A DNA stretch of 64,000 nucleotides from Isoptericola jiangsuensis. Its GTDB lineage: Bacteria > Actinomycetota > Actinomycetes > Actinomycetales > Cellulomonadaceae. Of the stretch, positions 7,097 to 15,180 are shown in pieces; the first letter of the stretch is position 1; each line of letters starts with the position of its first letter. The notes under the pieces were generated by a model. It was not told the origin of the DNA, did not search any database, and saw only the letters and a program-made list of their open reading frames with translations. Both the position numbers and the translations under genes were made by a program. The DNA lies in contig NZ_PDJJ01000001.1 in the NCBI RefSeq assembly GCF_002563715.1, forward strand, positions 3,472,001 through 3,536,000. The letters are read 5' to 3'.

Positions 7097-8899
7097 TCAG
7101 GCGAAGCGCGCCCGGTAGGCCTCCAGGAGGGACAGCCCCTCCGGCTCCAGCCGCCACACGTTCCAGCCGTCGTCCGTCGGCGCGCCGCTCGCGGCCGTCG
7201 CCGCCCGGTCGGGGTGCCGGAACACCGAGCCGTCGGGCAGCTCGATGACGCCGTCGGGGTGCAGCACCGCGTCGAACCGCTGACGGCGACGCGGCCGCTC
7301 CCAGACCAGCCGCGTGGGGTGGCCGAGCATGCTCGCCAGCGCGATGAGGTCCCCGTCCACCTCGTCGACCTCGGGTGCCGACGCGGCCGAGGCGTCGTAG
7401 AGGTCGCGGTCCGGCGGCGGGGTGTACGACGGCGCCTCCAGCGGGGGCACCTCGAGCCGCGGCAGGTCGTCCGACGCGCTCGTCCAGCGTTCCGGCGTCG
7501 ACGGGGACCACGGGCGGTCCTCGACCGCCGACAGCGGCACCGACGTGTCCAGCGGGTCGGCGGCCCGCGACGCGGGCGGGTCCCAGGGCGCGGGCTCCGA
7601 CCGTCGCGCCGGCGGCTCCCACGGTGCGGGCTCGGCGGCACGCGGGGCCGGCGGGTCCCACGGCGCGGGCTCGCTGCGCGGCACCGACCGGCGGAACGTC
7701 GGGGCGGCGGCACGCGCGAAGTCGTCGCCCAGCGTGGCCGTGTCGGCGCTGGCCGGGGACGTGGTGCGGCGGGCCAGCTCGGCGAGGTCGAGGTCCTCCG
7801 CGGACCCGGCGGACGCCGCGGTGAACGCGGCCAGCTCCGGTGTGACCTCCGGCGCGGGGGCCCCGGGCCGGAAGCGGTCGGCGCGGGACCGGCGGCGCGG
7901 GGGCTCCGGCCTGGCCGGCACCGGCGGGGGCGGCGGGACCGGGGTGAGCGCGGGCGCCGGCGGCGCGGGGGGCACCTCCGGCAGCGAGAGGCTGCGGGGT
8001 CCGGACTGCTCGCGACGGGCGGCCCGGCTGCGGGGCGCCGGCCGCTCGGCGGGACGCTCGGTGGGGCGCTCCGGCGCGGGGGCGGTCGCCCGGGACGCGG
8101 CGCGACGCTCGACGGCGGGGGCCGGCGTCTCCGCCGGACGGGCGGACGCCGGTCGCGCGACCGCGGGCTGCGCCGCCGTCCCGGACCCGGCCGCGGTCCG
8201 CGGAGCCTGCACGACCGGCTGGCGGCCCGTCAGCGCGAGCCCCACCTTGACGCCGTCGGCGAACGTGCCGTCGTCGGCGGCGCGCGACGACGCGGGGGCG
8301 GCACCGGAGAGCTGCGGCGACGTCGCACCCGAGGCCGGGTGGATCACCAGGGGCGAGACGTCGACGAACCGGCGCCCGTCCTGCGTGTGCATGACACCCA
8401 TCTTCAGCACCTCGACCGGCATCGTCGGCTGCCGCAGGAAGTCGACGGCGTTGAGGATCTCCTCGCCCGCCTCCTGGCAGATGACGATGAGGCGGGCGCT
8501 GGACCGGCCCGGCTGGGAGCGGGTGATGGGCACCGAGTCGTAGAACGCGGCGATGTCGCGCTGGAACGCGTTGGGGCCGCCGTGGTATCGCGAGGCGAGC
8601 TCGCCGCGCGTGAGACGACCGGCCCAGCCGGCGTGGTCGAGGGCGCGCGTCAGGGCCGCGCGGTCGAGCTCGGCGACGAGCTCCACGACGACGGGCGAGC
8701 CGGTCGCGTCGAGCGCGAGCAGGTGCGGCTCGTCGGGACCCACGCCCTGCGCGACGGGGAAGATCTGCTCGCCGAGGAGGCCGTCGATGTGCGAGTCGAC
8801 CACGCGGTGCGCGGTGGTCGCCAGGCCCGGTTCGGCACCCGCCTGCTGCCCGGACTGGACGAGGAGGGGCCGGTTGGCGTCGACCTCGAACAGTGGCAT
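7097..8899 (-). CDS. Large protein with nuclease-like N-terminal domain and Pro/Ala-rich linker
   Basis: The 600-residue protein has an N-terminal globular domain (~residues 1-190), a long Pro/Ala/Arg-rich disordered centre (~190-480) and a small C-terminal domain ('VDGDLIALASMLGHPTRLVWERPRRR...', last ~110 residues). The N-terminal part 'PHLLALDATGSPVVVELVAE' resembles the D-x(n)-E-x-K strand pair of restriction-endonuclease-like folds (NucS/DUF91-like), but the Lys is replaced, so catalysis is doubtful. The linker holds three copies of EPAPW(D/E)PPA. I chose the ATG at 8899 because a TAGGCT -10 element (8954-8959, minus strand) abuts the alternative ATG at 8953, which would leave that codon upstream of the mRNA start; 8899 has a GGGGAGA ribosome site. 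It may be an actinobacterial DNA-associated protein; function unknown. Confidence 0.7.
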   Translation of the reverse strand: MPLFEVDANRPLLVQSGQQAGAEPGLATTAHRVVDSHIDGLLGEQIFPVAQGVGPDEPHLLALDATGSPVVVELVAELDRAALTRALDHAGWAGRLTRGELASRYHGGPNAFQRDIAAFYDSVPITRSQPGRSSARLIVICQEAGEEILNAVDFLRQPTMPVEVLKMGVMHTQDGRRFVDVSPLVIHPASGATSPQLSGAAPASSRAADDGTFADGVKVGLALTGRQPVVQAPRTAAGSGTAAQPAVARPASARPAETPAPAVERRAASRATAPAPERPTERPAERPAPRSRAARREQSGPRSLSLPEVPPAPPAPALTPVPPPPPVPARPEPPRRRSRADRFRPGAPAPEVTPELAAFTAASAGSAEDLDLAELARRTTSPASADTATLGDDFARAAAPTFRRSVPRSEPAPWDPPAPRAAEPAPWEPPARRSEPAPWDPPASRAADPLDTSVPLSAVEDRPWSPSTPERWTSASDDLPRLEVPPLEAPSYTPPPDRDLYDASAASAPEVDEVDGDLIALASMLGHPTRLVWERPRRRQRFDAVLHPDGVIELPDGSVFRHPDRAATAASGAPTDDGWNVWRLEPEGLSLLEAYRARFA

Positions 8900-8953
8900 G
8901 GCGGTGGATCTCCCCGGGGAAAGCACACGGCCCGCATGGCCGCGATTCGACAT

Positions 8954-8959
8954 AGCCTA
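8954..8959 (-). promoter_or_regulatory. -10 hexamer TAGGCT (minus strand)
   Basis: Its position immediately before the in-frame ATG at 8953 excludes that codon from the transcript and favours the downstream start at 8899. Confidence 0.45.
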
Positions 8960-9034
8960 CGGCCGGGTTCCCGGTGATCTGCAACACCCCAGGTCCGTGG
9001 CCCGGGTCACGGACACGACGGGCGAGACACGCAG

Positions 9035-9077
9035 TCCGGACACGTCCGACGCGCCGGGCGCGTCACGCGTGTCCGGA
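9035..9077 (-). terminator. Nested hairpin terminator of the thiamine-binding-type gene
   Basis: Outer stem TCCGGACACG (9035-9044) with CGTGTCCGGA (9068-9077) encloses a second perfect stem GACGCGCC / GGCGCGTC (9048-9055, 9057-9064), separated by a 3x3 internal loop. It overlaps the last codons of the gene ending at 9063. Confidence 0.5.
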
Positions 9078-9383
9078 CTCCTCCTCGTCGGCCGCGAGGG
9101 CCTCCTCGACCCGCTGCACCTTGGCCTCCAGCTGGCCGGTGCGGCCCGGCCGGATGTCCGCCTTGAGGACGAGCGAGACGCGGTTCCCGCCGGCGACGAC
9201 GGCCTCGGTGGCCCGCTGGATCACGGGCATCACCTCGTCCCACTCCCCCTCGATCTCCGTGAACATCGACGTGGTGCGGTTCGGCAGCCCCGACTCACGG
9301 ACGATGCGCACGGCCTCGGCGACCTGCTGGGTGACGGACTCGCCCGCACCGAGCGGGGCGACGGAGAACGCGAAGACGGCCAT
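9063..9383 (-). CDS. Thiamine-binding protein family (MTH1187/YkoF-like, DUF77)
   Basis: The 106-residue protein matches the small DUF77 family: it starts MAVFAFSVAPLGAGESVTQQV and contains 'ESGLPNRTTSMFTEIEGEWDEVMPVI', the family's ferredoxin-like fold signature. Members bind thiamine or related pyrimidines and often form tetramers; whether this one does is inference. An in-frame open extension upstream to 10220 overlaps cofD on the other strand and is a shadow. The start has a CAGGAT hexamer 6 nt upstream, a weaker version of the local leaderless pattern. Confidence 0.8.
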   Translation of the reverse strand: MAVFAFSVAPLGAGESVTQQVAEAVRIVRESGLPNRTTSMFTEIEGEWDEVMPVIQRATEAVVAGGNRVSLVLKADIRPGRTGQLEAKVQRVEEALAADEEESGHA

Positions 9384-9467
9384 GGGCCCATCCTGCCCCG
9401 TCGGACGGTCCCCGCACAGGCCGGGTCGTGCGCGCCCGCGCGGCTCCGGGAGGGCGCCGGCGACGCT

Positions 9468-9473
9468 TAGGCT
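9468..9473 (+). promoter_or_regulatory. -10 hexamer TAGGCT of the F420 operon
   Basis: TAGGCT ends 6 nt before the GTG start of cofD at 9480, giving a leaderless bicistronic mRNA. Confidence 0.5.
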
Positions 9474-9479
9474 CGTCGG

Positions 9480-10418
9480 GTGAGCATCTCGGTGACGGTC
9501 CTGGCCGGTGGCGTCGGCGGCGCCCGACTCGCGCACGGGTTCGCGCTCGCGCAGCCCGGCGCGGCCCCGACGTGCGTGGTGAACGTCGGGGACGACACGG
9601 TGCGGCACGGCCTGCACGTCTCCCCCGACCTCGACACGGTGATGTACACGCTGGCGGGCCTCAACGACGAGGAGCGCGGCTGGGGGCTGACCGGCGAGTC
9701 GTACGCGGTGCTGGACCGGCTCGCGCGGCTCGGCGAGGACACGTGGTTCACCCTCGGCGACAAGGACCTGGCGACGCACGTGGTGCGCACCGCCCGGCTG
9801 CGCGAGGGCGTGCCGCTGAGCGAGGTCACGGCGTCCCTGGCGGCGGCGCTCGGGGTGGCTGCCCGGCTGCTGCCCGTCACCGACGACCCGGTGCGCACGC
9901 TCGTGCGGACACCGTCGGGCACGCTCGCCTTCCAGGAGTACTTCGTGCGACGGCAGCACGCCGACGCGGTGCTCGGACTGACGTTCGACGGGGTGGACGC
10001 GGCCCGGCCCGCACCCGGGGTGCTCGACGCCGTGACGGGCACGGACCTGCTCGTCGTGGCGCCGTCGAACCCGTTCCTGTCGGTCGAACCGGTGCTGGCG
10101 ACGCCGGGCGTCCGCGACGCCGTCCGGTCCACCCGGGCGCGACGCGTCGCCGTCAGCCCCATCGTGGGCGGGCGCGCGGTGAAGGGACCGGCCGCGCAGA
10201 TCCTGGAGACGCTCGGCCACGACGTCTCCGCGCTCGGTGTCGCCCGCCTCTACGCCGGGCTGGTGGACGTCATGGTGATCGACGACGCCGACGCCGCGCT
10301 GGCCGGGCCGATCACGGACCTCGGGTTCGACGTCGTCGTGACGGACACGATCATGGGCGGCCCGGCGGGCCGCGAGCGCCTGGCCCGCGAGCTGCTCGGG
10401 CTCGCGTCGGCACCGTGA
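9480..10418 (+). CDS. cofD: 2-phospho-L-lactate transferase, coenzyme F420 biosynthesis
   Basis: CofD (FbiA in actinobacteria) joins the guanylated phospho-acid made by CofC to the deazaflavin FO, giving F420-0 or dehydro-F420-0. The 312-residue protein has the family's opening 'VTVLAGGVGGARLAHGF' and the FO/GDP-binding segments 'NVGDDTVRHGLHVSPDLDTVMYTLAG', 'TLGDKDLATHV' and 'IVGGRAVKGPAAQIL'. Length is normal. Its TGA overlaps the GTG of cofC (GTGA), so the two are translationally coupled. The gamma-glutamyl ligase gene fbiB and the FO synthase gene are not in this window, so F420 synthesis is completed from elsewhere. Confidence 0.93.
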   Translation: MSISVTVLAGGVGGARLAHGFALAQPGAAPTCVVNVGDDTVRHGLHVSPDLDTVMYTLAGLNDEERGWGLTGESYAVLDRLARLGEDTWFTLGDKDLATHVVRTARLREGVPLSEVTASLAAALGVAARLLPVTDDPVRTLVRTPSGTLAFQEYFVRRQHADAVLGLTFDGVDAARPAPGVLDAVTGTDLLVVAPSNPFLSVEPVLATPGVRDAVRSTRARRVAVSPIVGGRAVKGPAAQILETLGHDVSALGVARLYAGLVDVMVIDDADAALAGPITDLGFDVVVTDTIMGGPAGRERLARELLGLASAP

Positions 10419-11137
10419 CGGCGCAGGCGCCGGTGGTCGCCGTCGTGCCGGTGCGCGACGGGGTGAGCGGGAAGTCGCGGCTGGCGGCGGCGCTCGACCC
10501 GGGTGCCCGACGGCGCCTGGTCGTCGCGCTGGCCCGGCACGTCCTGGGGGTGCTGGACGGGTGCGCGGCGGTGGACCGGGTGGTCGTCGTGACGGCGGAC
10601 CCGGGGTTCGTGGCGGAGGTGCTGGACCCGTCCGGGCACGGGACCGGCGGGCCGGGCCCGGACAAGCGGTCGGTGCCTCCGGCCCGGGTCGGAGGCACCG
10701 ACGTGATCCGCGAGCCGGCCGGGCGACCGGGGCTGAACGTCGCCCTCGAGCACGCGCGGACGGCGGTGCGCGCCGTCGGGCCCGGTCGTCTCCTCGTGGT
10801 GCACGCCGACCTGCCGCTGCTCACCGGGGACGACGTGGCGGCCGTGCTGGCCGGGCCGGGCGACGTGGTGGTCGCCACCGACCGGCACGGCACGGGGACG
10901 AACCTGCTGGCCGTCCCGCTCGGGTCGTCCGGCGACGCGGCTCGCCCGTTCGGGTTCCGGTTCGGTGCCGGGTCCCGGGCCGCGCACGAGCAGGAGGCCG
11001 CGGCATCGGGTCTGACGTGCGCGGTGGTGGACCGGCCGGGGACGGCCCTGGACCTCGACACCCTGGCCGACTGGGACGACCTCCCGACCGGCGCCCGACG
11101 GTGGCTGCGCGACGTCGTCGGGCCCGGGCCCGCCTGA
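10415..11137 (+). CDS. cofC: Phosphoenolpyruvate/2-phospholactate guanylyltransferase
   Basis: CofC (FbiD) activates 2-phospho-L-lactate or phosphoenolpyruvate with GTP, feeding CofD. The 240-residue protein has the nucleotidyltransferase N-terminus 'VVAVVPVRDGVSGKSRLA', the 'VVHADLPLLTGDDV' strand carrying the metal-binding Asp, and 'VATDRHGTGTNLLAVP', all typical of the CofC family. The start is fixed by the 4-nt GTGA overlap with cofD. In mycobacteria the preferred substrate is phosphoenolpyruvate; which one is used here cannot be read from sequence. A strong terminator follows. Confidence 0.9.
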   Translation: MTAQAPVVAVVPVRDGVSGKSRLAAALDPGARRRLVVALARHVLGVLDGCAAVDRVVVVTADPGFVAEVLDPSGHGTGGPGPDKRSVPPARVGGTDVIREPAGRPGLNVALEHARTAVRAVGPGRLLVVHADLPLLTGDDVAAVLAGPGDVVVATDRHGTGTNLLAVPLGSSGDAARPFGFRFGAGSRAAHEQEAAASGLTCAVVDRPGTALDLDTLADWDDLPTGARRWLRDVVGPGPA

Positions 11138-11160
11138 GCAGCCGGCGGTCGCGGGCCCCC

Positions 11161-11198
11161 GGGCCCGCACCCTTCCCGCCGGGTGGGGGTGCGGGCCC
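11161..11198. terminator. Hairpin terminator between cofC and a convergent reductase gene
   Basis: Perfect 12-bp stem GGGCCCGCACCC (11161-11172) / GGGTGCGGGCCC (11187-11198) with a 14-nt loop. Probably bidirectional. Confidence 0.6.
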
Positions 11199-11208
11199 GA
11201 CGGACTCG

Positions 11209-12192
11209 TCAGGCGGCGTCGAGCCGCTCGCGCACGTCCGCGGGGAGGTCGAGCTCGGCGGCGTCGAGCAGCTCGTCGAGCTGCGCGACCGAGCTCGGCC
11301 CGACGAGCGGGATCACCGGCCACGCGCCGCCCAGCAGCCAGGCGACGGCGACCTGCGACGGCGTGGCGCCGAGCTCGTGGGCGACCTGGCGGAGCTCGGC
11401 GATGCGGGCGCGGTTGCCCGCGCGGTCGGCGCCGCCGTAGAGCGGCTTGTCGTCGCGGGCGAACGCGCCCTGGTGCACGGGCGAGTAGGCCACGACGGAC
11501 AGCCGGGGGCGGCCCTCGACGCCGGTGGAGGCGGCGTAGTCGAGGAGGTCGGCGTTCGCCCAGTCCTGGCGGGCGGGGACGGGCGGCGGGTAGATGTACG
11601 AGAAGTTCTCCTGGACGACGGAATAGCCGGGCACGCCCTGCCGCTCGGCCTCGGCGCGGGCCTCGACGACGCGCCACGTGGCGACGTTGGAGATGCCGGT
11701 GAGCCCGACGACGCCCTCGGCCTGGAGCTTGCCGAACGCGCCGACGGTCTCGGCGAGCGGGGTGTCGTGGTCGTCGACGTGCCCGTACAGCAGGTCGATC
11801 TTCTCGATGCCGAGGTGGCGCAGGCTCTCGTGCGCCTCCCGGGCGACGACGTCGGCGCCGAGGCCCTGGAAGTTCGTGGGCGGGGTGTTGGACAGCGGCT
11901 TGCTGCGGTCCTTCTGCGCGGCGCCGAGCTTGGTGGCGATGCGGACCTCGTCGCGGGCGCCGCGGGAGGCGAGCCAGCGGCCGAGCAGGTCCTCGCTGTC
12001 GCGGCCGTGCCCGCCGGCCCAGAGGCTGTAGTTGTTGGCGGTGTCGAGGAAGGTGCCGCCGGCGGCGAGGTAGCGGTCGAGGATCGCGAACGACGTCTCC
12101 TCGTCGACGAGGGTCCCGAGGTTCATCGTGCCGAGGGCGAGGGTGGAGACGTCGAAGGCGCGGTCGCCGTCGCCGAGGGTGGTGTAGCGCAT
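11209..12192 (-). CDS. Aldo/keto reductase
   Basis: The 327-residue protein has the AKR (beta/alpha)8 barrel markers: 'LGTMNLGTLVDEE' near the N-terminus, catalytic Asp/Tyr region 'FLDTANNYSLW' (Asp and Tyr), Lys in 'IATKLGAA', and His in 'LLYGHVDDHD'. The C-terminal 'PLVGPSSVAQLDELLDAAELDL' is the NADPH-binding end. Two adjacent ATGs occur (12195 and 12192); AGGAG sits at proper distance from the second. The gene is divergent from a MocR/PdxR-type regulator only 78 bp away, suggesting that regulator controls it. Some AKRs reduce pyridoxal; that would fit the neighbour but is inference. Confidence 0.85.
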   Translation of the reverse strand: MRYTTLGDGDRAFDVSTLALGTMNLGTLVDEETSFAILDRYLAAGGTFLDTANNYSLWAGGHGRDSEDLLGRWLASRGARDEVRIATKLGAAQKDRSKPLSNTPPTNFQGLGADVVAREAHESLRHLGIEKIDLLYGHVDDHDTPLAETVGAFGKLQAEGVVGLTGISNVATWRVVEARAEAERQGVPGYSVVQENFSYIYPPPVPARQDWANADLLDYAASTGVEGRPRLSVVAYSPVHQGAFARDDKPLYGGADRAGNRARIAELRQVAHELGATPSQVAVAWLLGGAWPVIPLVGPSSVAQLDELLDAAELDLPADVRERLDAA

Positions 12193-12256
12193 CATGTGCT
12201 CCTGACGTGGGGGTTCGTGCGGCACCGATGACGCTACGGACGGATCGGTCCGGGTG

Positions 12257-12262
12257 TACGGT
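12257..12262 (+). promoter_or_regulatory. -10 hexamer TACGGT
   Basis: TACGGT ends 8 nt before the ATG at 12271, consistent with leaderless expression of the MocR-type regulator. Confidence 0.4.
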
Positions 12263-12270
12263 CCATTGGC

Positions 12271-13758
12271 ATGGCACCGGACCAGACCGATTCGCGGGTC
12301 GACCTGGCGTGGGAGACCCTGCTCGACCTGGAGGCCGACGACGGACCGCTGGTCGAGCGGCTGGAGCACGCCCTCCGCGACGCGGTGTCCACCGGGCGGC
12401 TGCCCGCCGGGGCGGCGCTGCCCGCGAGCCGACGCCTCGCCGAGTCGCTGGGGGTCTCGCGGTGGGCGGTCACCGAGACGTACGGGCGGCTCGTGGCGGA
12501 GGGCGTGCTGGAGGCGCGCGTCGGGTCCGGCACGCGGGTGCCGTCGTCGGCCCGCCCGGTCGCTCCCCGTCGCCGTCCGGCCACGAGGTCGGCGGCGCGT
12601 CCGGGCGCGGTGCCCGGCGCGACGGCGCCGTCGGGCACCCTGCCGCCGACCGCACCCCGTCCCGGCCACGACCTGCGGCCCGGCGTCCCCGACCTGCGGC
12701 ACGTCCCCCGCGACGCGTGGGTGCGCGCCACGCGGGAGGCGCTGGCCGCCGCGTCCAACGACGACCTCGCGGGCGCCCCGGCGGCCGGGCACCCCGCCGC
12801 CCGTACGACCGTGGCGGCGCACCTGCGCCGCGCGCGGCTGGTCGACGCGCCGGACACCGCCGTCGTGCTGACGCGTGGCGCGACCGATGCGACGGCCCGG
12901 CTCGCCGCGGCACTGCACGCGGCCGGGCACCGGCACCTGCTGGTGGAGGACCCGTCGTGGCCGGTGCTGCGGGACGTCGCGCGCCGCGCCGGGCTGGAAC
13001 CCGTCCCGGTGCCGGTGGACGCCGGCGGGGTGGACGTCGACGCGCTCGTGGCGGCGTCGGCGCGGACCGGGGCGCGGGTCGCGCTGCTCACCCCGGCGCA
13101 CCAGTTCCCCACGGGGGTGCCGCTGAGCGGCGAGCGGCGCGAGCAGGTGCTCGCCTGGGCGCGGTCGGTGGACGGCCTGGTGGTGGAGGACGACTACGAC
13201 GCGGAGTTCCGCTACGACCGTCGCCCCGTGGCGGCGTTGCAGCGCCTCGACCCGGAGCGGGTGGTGCTGGTGGGCTCGGTGAGCAAGACCCTCAGCCCGG
13301 CCGTCGGGGTCGGGTGGGTGGTGCTGCCGGTGGCGTGGCGGGCGGCGTTCGCCGACGTCCCCGGCGGCGGACCGTCGGTGCTCGACCAGCTCACGTTCGC
13401 GCGCCTCGTCGCGGGCGGCGGCTACGACCGGCACCTGCGCGCGGCCCGCGGCCGGTACCGGCGCCGCCACGACGCCCTGGCCGCCGCGCTGGACGAGGTG
13501 CTGCCGCAGGTGCGGCTGACGGGCCTGGCGGCGGGCCTGCACGTGCTCGCCCACCTGCCGGCGAGCGCGCCGGACGCCGCGGAGGTGGTGCGGGCGGCGG
13601 CACGGCTCGACGTCGGGCTGGTCGACCTGCGGCGCTACCAGTGCCGTCCGGCGGCGACGTCGCGGGCGCTGGTGCTGGGCTACGGCAACCTGGCGGACGC
13701 CCGGCTGGCCGCGGCGGTCGCGCGGCTGGCGGCGTGCGCCGGCCCGGCGGGGGCCTGA
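12271..13758 (+). CDS. MocR/PdxR family transcriptional regulator (GntR HTH fused to aminotransferase fold)
   Basis: This 495-residue protein joins a GntR-type winged helix (residues ~25-95: 'LEHALRDAVSTGRLPAGAALPASRRLAESLGVSRWAVTETYGRLVAEGVLEARVGSGT') to a class I aminotransferase-like domain. In that domain 'VLTRGATDATARLAA', 'VVEDDYDAEFRYDRRP' and the PLP Schiff-base motif SVSKTLSP (Lys) are clear. The family senses pyridoxal phosphate or amino compounds and controls vitamin B6 or amine metabolism. Its divergent partner is the aldo/keto reductase at 11209. Its 3' end overlaps the convergent DMT transporter gene by 79 bp. Confidence 0.88.
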   Translation: MAPDQTDSRVDLAWETLLDLEADDGPLVERLEHALRDAVSTGRLPAGAALPASRRLAESLGVSRWAVTETYGRLVAEGVLEARVGSGTRVPSSARPVAPRRRPATRSAARPGAVPGATAPSGTLPPTAPRPGHDLRPGVPDLRHVPRDAWVRATREALAAASNDDLAGAPAAGHPAARTTVAAHLRRARLVDAPDTAVVLTRGATDATARLAAALHAAGHRHLLVEDPSWPVLRDVARRAGLEPVPVPVDAGGVDVDALVAASARTGARVALLTPAHQFPTGVPLSGERREQVLAWARSVDGLVVEDDYDAEFRYDRRPVAALQRLDPERVVLVGSVSKTLSPAVGVGWVVLPVAWRAAFADVPGGGPSVLDQLTFARLVAGGGYDRHLRAARGRYRRRHDALAAALDEVLPQVRLTGLAAGLHVLAHLPASAPDAAEVVRAAARLDVGLVDLRRYQCRPAATSRALVLGYGNLADARLAAAVARLAACAGPAGA

Positions 13759-14615
13759 CGCCGCCGGCGTCCGCCCGTGCGCTGCCCGAGCAGGACGCCA
13801 CCGAGCACGAGCGCGGCCCCGACGGCCTGCCGCGGACCGAAGGCCTCCCCCACGAGGAGGGTGCCGAGGACGACGCCGGTGACGGGGTTGAGCAGCCCGA
13901 CGAGTCCGACGGTGCCGGCGGGCAGGCGGCGCAGGCCGCTGAACCAGGCGAGGAACGCGACCGCGGTCGCGACGACGGCGACGTACGCGAACCCGCCGAT
14001 CGCGGCGCCGTCGACCGGGGGCGGGCCGCCCTCGACGACGAGCGCCACGGGCAGCAGGAGCAGTCCGCCGGCGGTGAGCTGCCAGGCGGTGACCGCGACC
14101 ATGGGCTCCGCGGGGGCCCACCGCTTGGTGAGGACGAAGCCGACGGAGGACATGAGCATGGCGGCGACGGACGCGAGGACGCCGACGAGCGGGACGTCCG
14201 CGCCGCCGTCGGCGACGAGAACGACGACGCCCGCCATGCCGACGACGGCCCCGGCGGCTCCCCACCGGGTGGGTCGCTCGCCGAGCAGGGGCCAGGCGAG
14301 CAGGAGCAGCACGAGGGCGGAGGCCGCCATGACGGTCGAGGCGACGGACGACGGCAGCAGCGTCGCGGCGACGTAGACGAGGACGAAGAACGCCCCGACG
14401 TTGAGCGTGCCGAGCACGAGGGAGCGCCACCACCAGTCGCGACGCGGGAGGCGGCGGGCGACGGCGAGCAGCAGGAGCCCGGCGGGCAGGGCGCGGAGCG
14501 CGGCGCCCCACAGGGGCTGGTCGGGCGGCAGGAGCTGCCGGGTGACGACGTAGGTGGATCCCCAGGCGATCGGGGCGACCGCGGTGACGGCCACCCACTT
14601 CCAGTTCGCTTCCAT
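13680..14615 (-). CDS. DMT superfamily (EamA) permease
   Basis: The 311-residue protein has ten hydrophobic segments arranged as two five-helix EamA repeats, with the repeat signatures 'WGSTYVVTRQLLP' at the start and 'PVTGVVLGTLLVGEAFGPRQAVGAALVLGGVLLG' at the end. Such carriers usually export metabolites or drugs. It ends in a basic Arg/Ala tail. The gene starts 39 bp from a divergently transcribed MarR regulator, and the operator palindromes between them overlap its ATG, so it is very probably the regulator's target. Confidence 0.85.
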   Translation of the reverse strand: MEANWKWVAVTAVAPIAWGSTYVVTRQLLPPDQPLWGAALRALPAGLLLLAVARRLPRRDWWWRSLVLGTLNVGAFFVLVYVAATLLPSSVASTVMAASALVLLLLAWPLLGERPTRWGAAGAVVGMAGVVVLVADGGADVPLVGVLASVAAMLMSSVGFVLTKRWAPAEPMVAVTAWQLTAGGLLLLPVALVVEGGPPPVDGAAIGGFAYVAVVATAVAFLAWFSGLRRLPAGTVGLVGLLNPVTGVVLGTLLVGEAFGPRQAVGAALVLGGVLLGQRTGGRRRRQAPAGPAHAASRATAAASRASARLP

Positions 14616-14640
14616 GGAAGCGATAATCGCTTCCGCGGAA
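14610..14640. promoter_or_regulatory. Compound palindromic operator between DMT permease and MarR genes
   Basis: Three overlapping palindromes are packed here: TTCCATGGAA (14610-14619), GGAAGCGATAATCGCTTCC (14616-14634; 9-bp arms around one base) and TTCCGCGGAA (14631-14640). The first includes the permease start codon and the last is next to the TATATT -10 element of the MarR gene. A MarR dimer bound here would block both genes. Confidence 0.75.
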
Positions 14641-14642
14641 GT

Positions 14643-14648
14643 TATATT
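14643..14648 (+). promoter_or_regulatory. -10 hexamer TATATT of the MarR gene
   Basis: TATATT ends 6 nt before the ATG at 14655: a leaderless promoter directly beside the palindromic operator. Confidence 0.6.
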
Positions 14649-14654
14649 CCGGGG

Positions 14655-15146
14655 ATGGACGAGCCCGACCACGTCGCCCGCATCCAGGACGCCTGGCGCC
14701 GCGAACGCCCCGACCTCGACGTCGCCCCGCAGGGCATCATCGGCCGCCTGCACCGCCTCGCCGCCCACCTCGACGACGAGCTCGCCGTCGTCTACGCCCG
14801 CCACGGCCTCGGGTTCGGCGAGTTCGACGTCCTGGCCACCCTGCGCCGCGCCGGCGCCCCCTACGAACGGGCGCCCGGCGAGATCGCGCAGCACACCATG
14901 GTCACCACCGGCGCCGTCACCAAGCGCCTCGACCGGCTCGTCGCGGCCGGGCTCGTCGAGCGCCGCCGGGCCGAGGACGACGGCCGGCGCCGCGTCGTCG
15001 CGCTCACGCCCGAGGGCCTGCGCGTCATCGACACCGCGTTCACCGAGCACATGGCCAACGAGCGCCGCCTCGTCGACCAGCTCTCCGGCGCCGACCAGGC
15101 CGCGCTGGCGGACATCCTGCGCCGCTGGCTCACCGCCTACGAGTGA
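14655..15146 (+). CDS. MarR family transcriptional regulator
   Basis: The 163-residue protein has the MarR dimer/wHTH architecture: helix 1-2 'DVAPQGIIGRLHRLAAHLDDELAVVYARHGL', the wHTH 'FDVLATLRRAG...LAPGEIAQHTMVTTGAVTKRLDRLVAAGLVERRRAEDDGRRRVVALT' (with the DRR-type wing), and a C-terminal dimer helix. It likely represses itself and the DMT permease through the palindromes at 14610-14640. The ligand is unknown. Start is set by the TATATT -10 element. Confidence 0.9.
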   Translation: MDEPDHVARIQDAWRRERPDLDVAPQGIIGRLHRLAAHLDDELAVVYARHGLGFGEFDVLATLRRAGAPYERAPGEIAQHTMVTTGAVTKRLDRLVAAGLVERRRAEDDGRRRVVALTPEGLRVIDTAFTEHMANERRLVDQLSGADQAALADILRRWLTAYE

Positions 15147-15180
15147 CGCGACCCGGCACCGGCCGCCCCCACCCCCCCGC

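Noticed and set aside
8897-8953. ATG at 8953 as start of the proline-rich protein
   Set aside because: The TAGGCT -10 element directly abuts it, so transcription would begin inside or after that codon; the ATG at 8899 has a ribosome site.
9384-10220. N-terminal extension of the thiamine-binding-type protein
   Set aside because: The extension is antisense to cofD, Arg/Gly-rich and unlike any family; the compact 106-residue form matches DUF77 length.
12207-15146. One 979-residue plus-strand frame spanning the MocR, DMT and MarR genes
   Set aside because: Only its last 163 codons encode a recognisable protein (MarR). The rest is a high-GC shadow frame.
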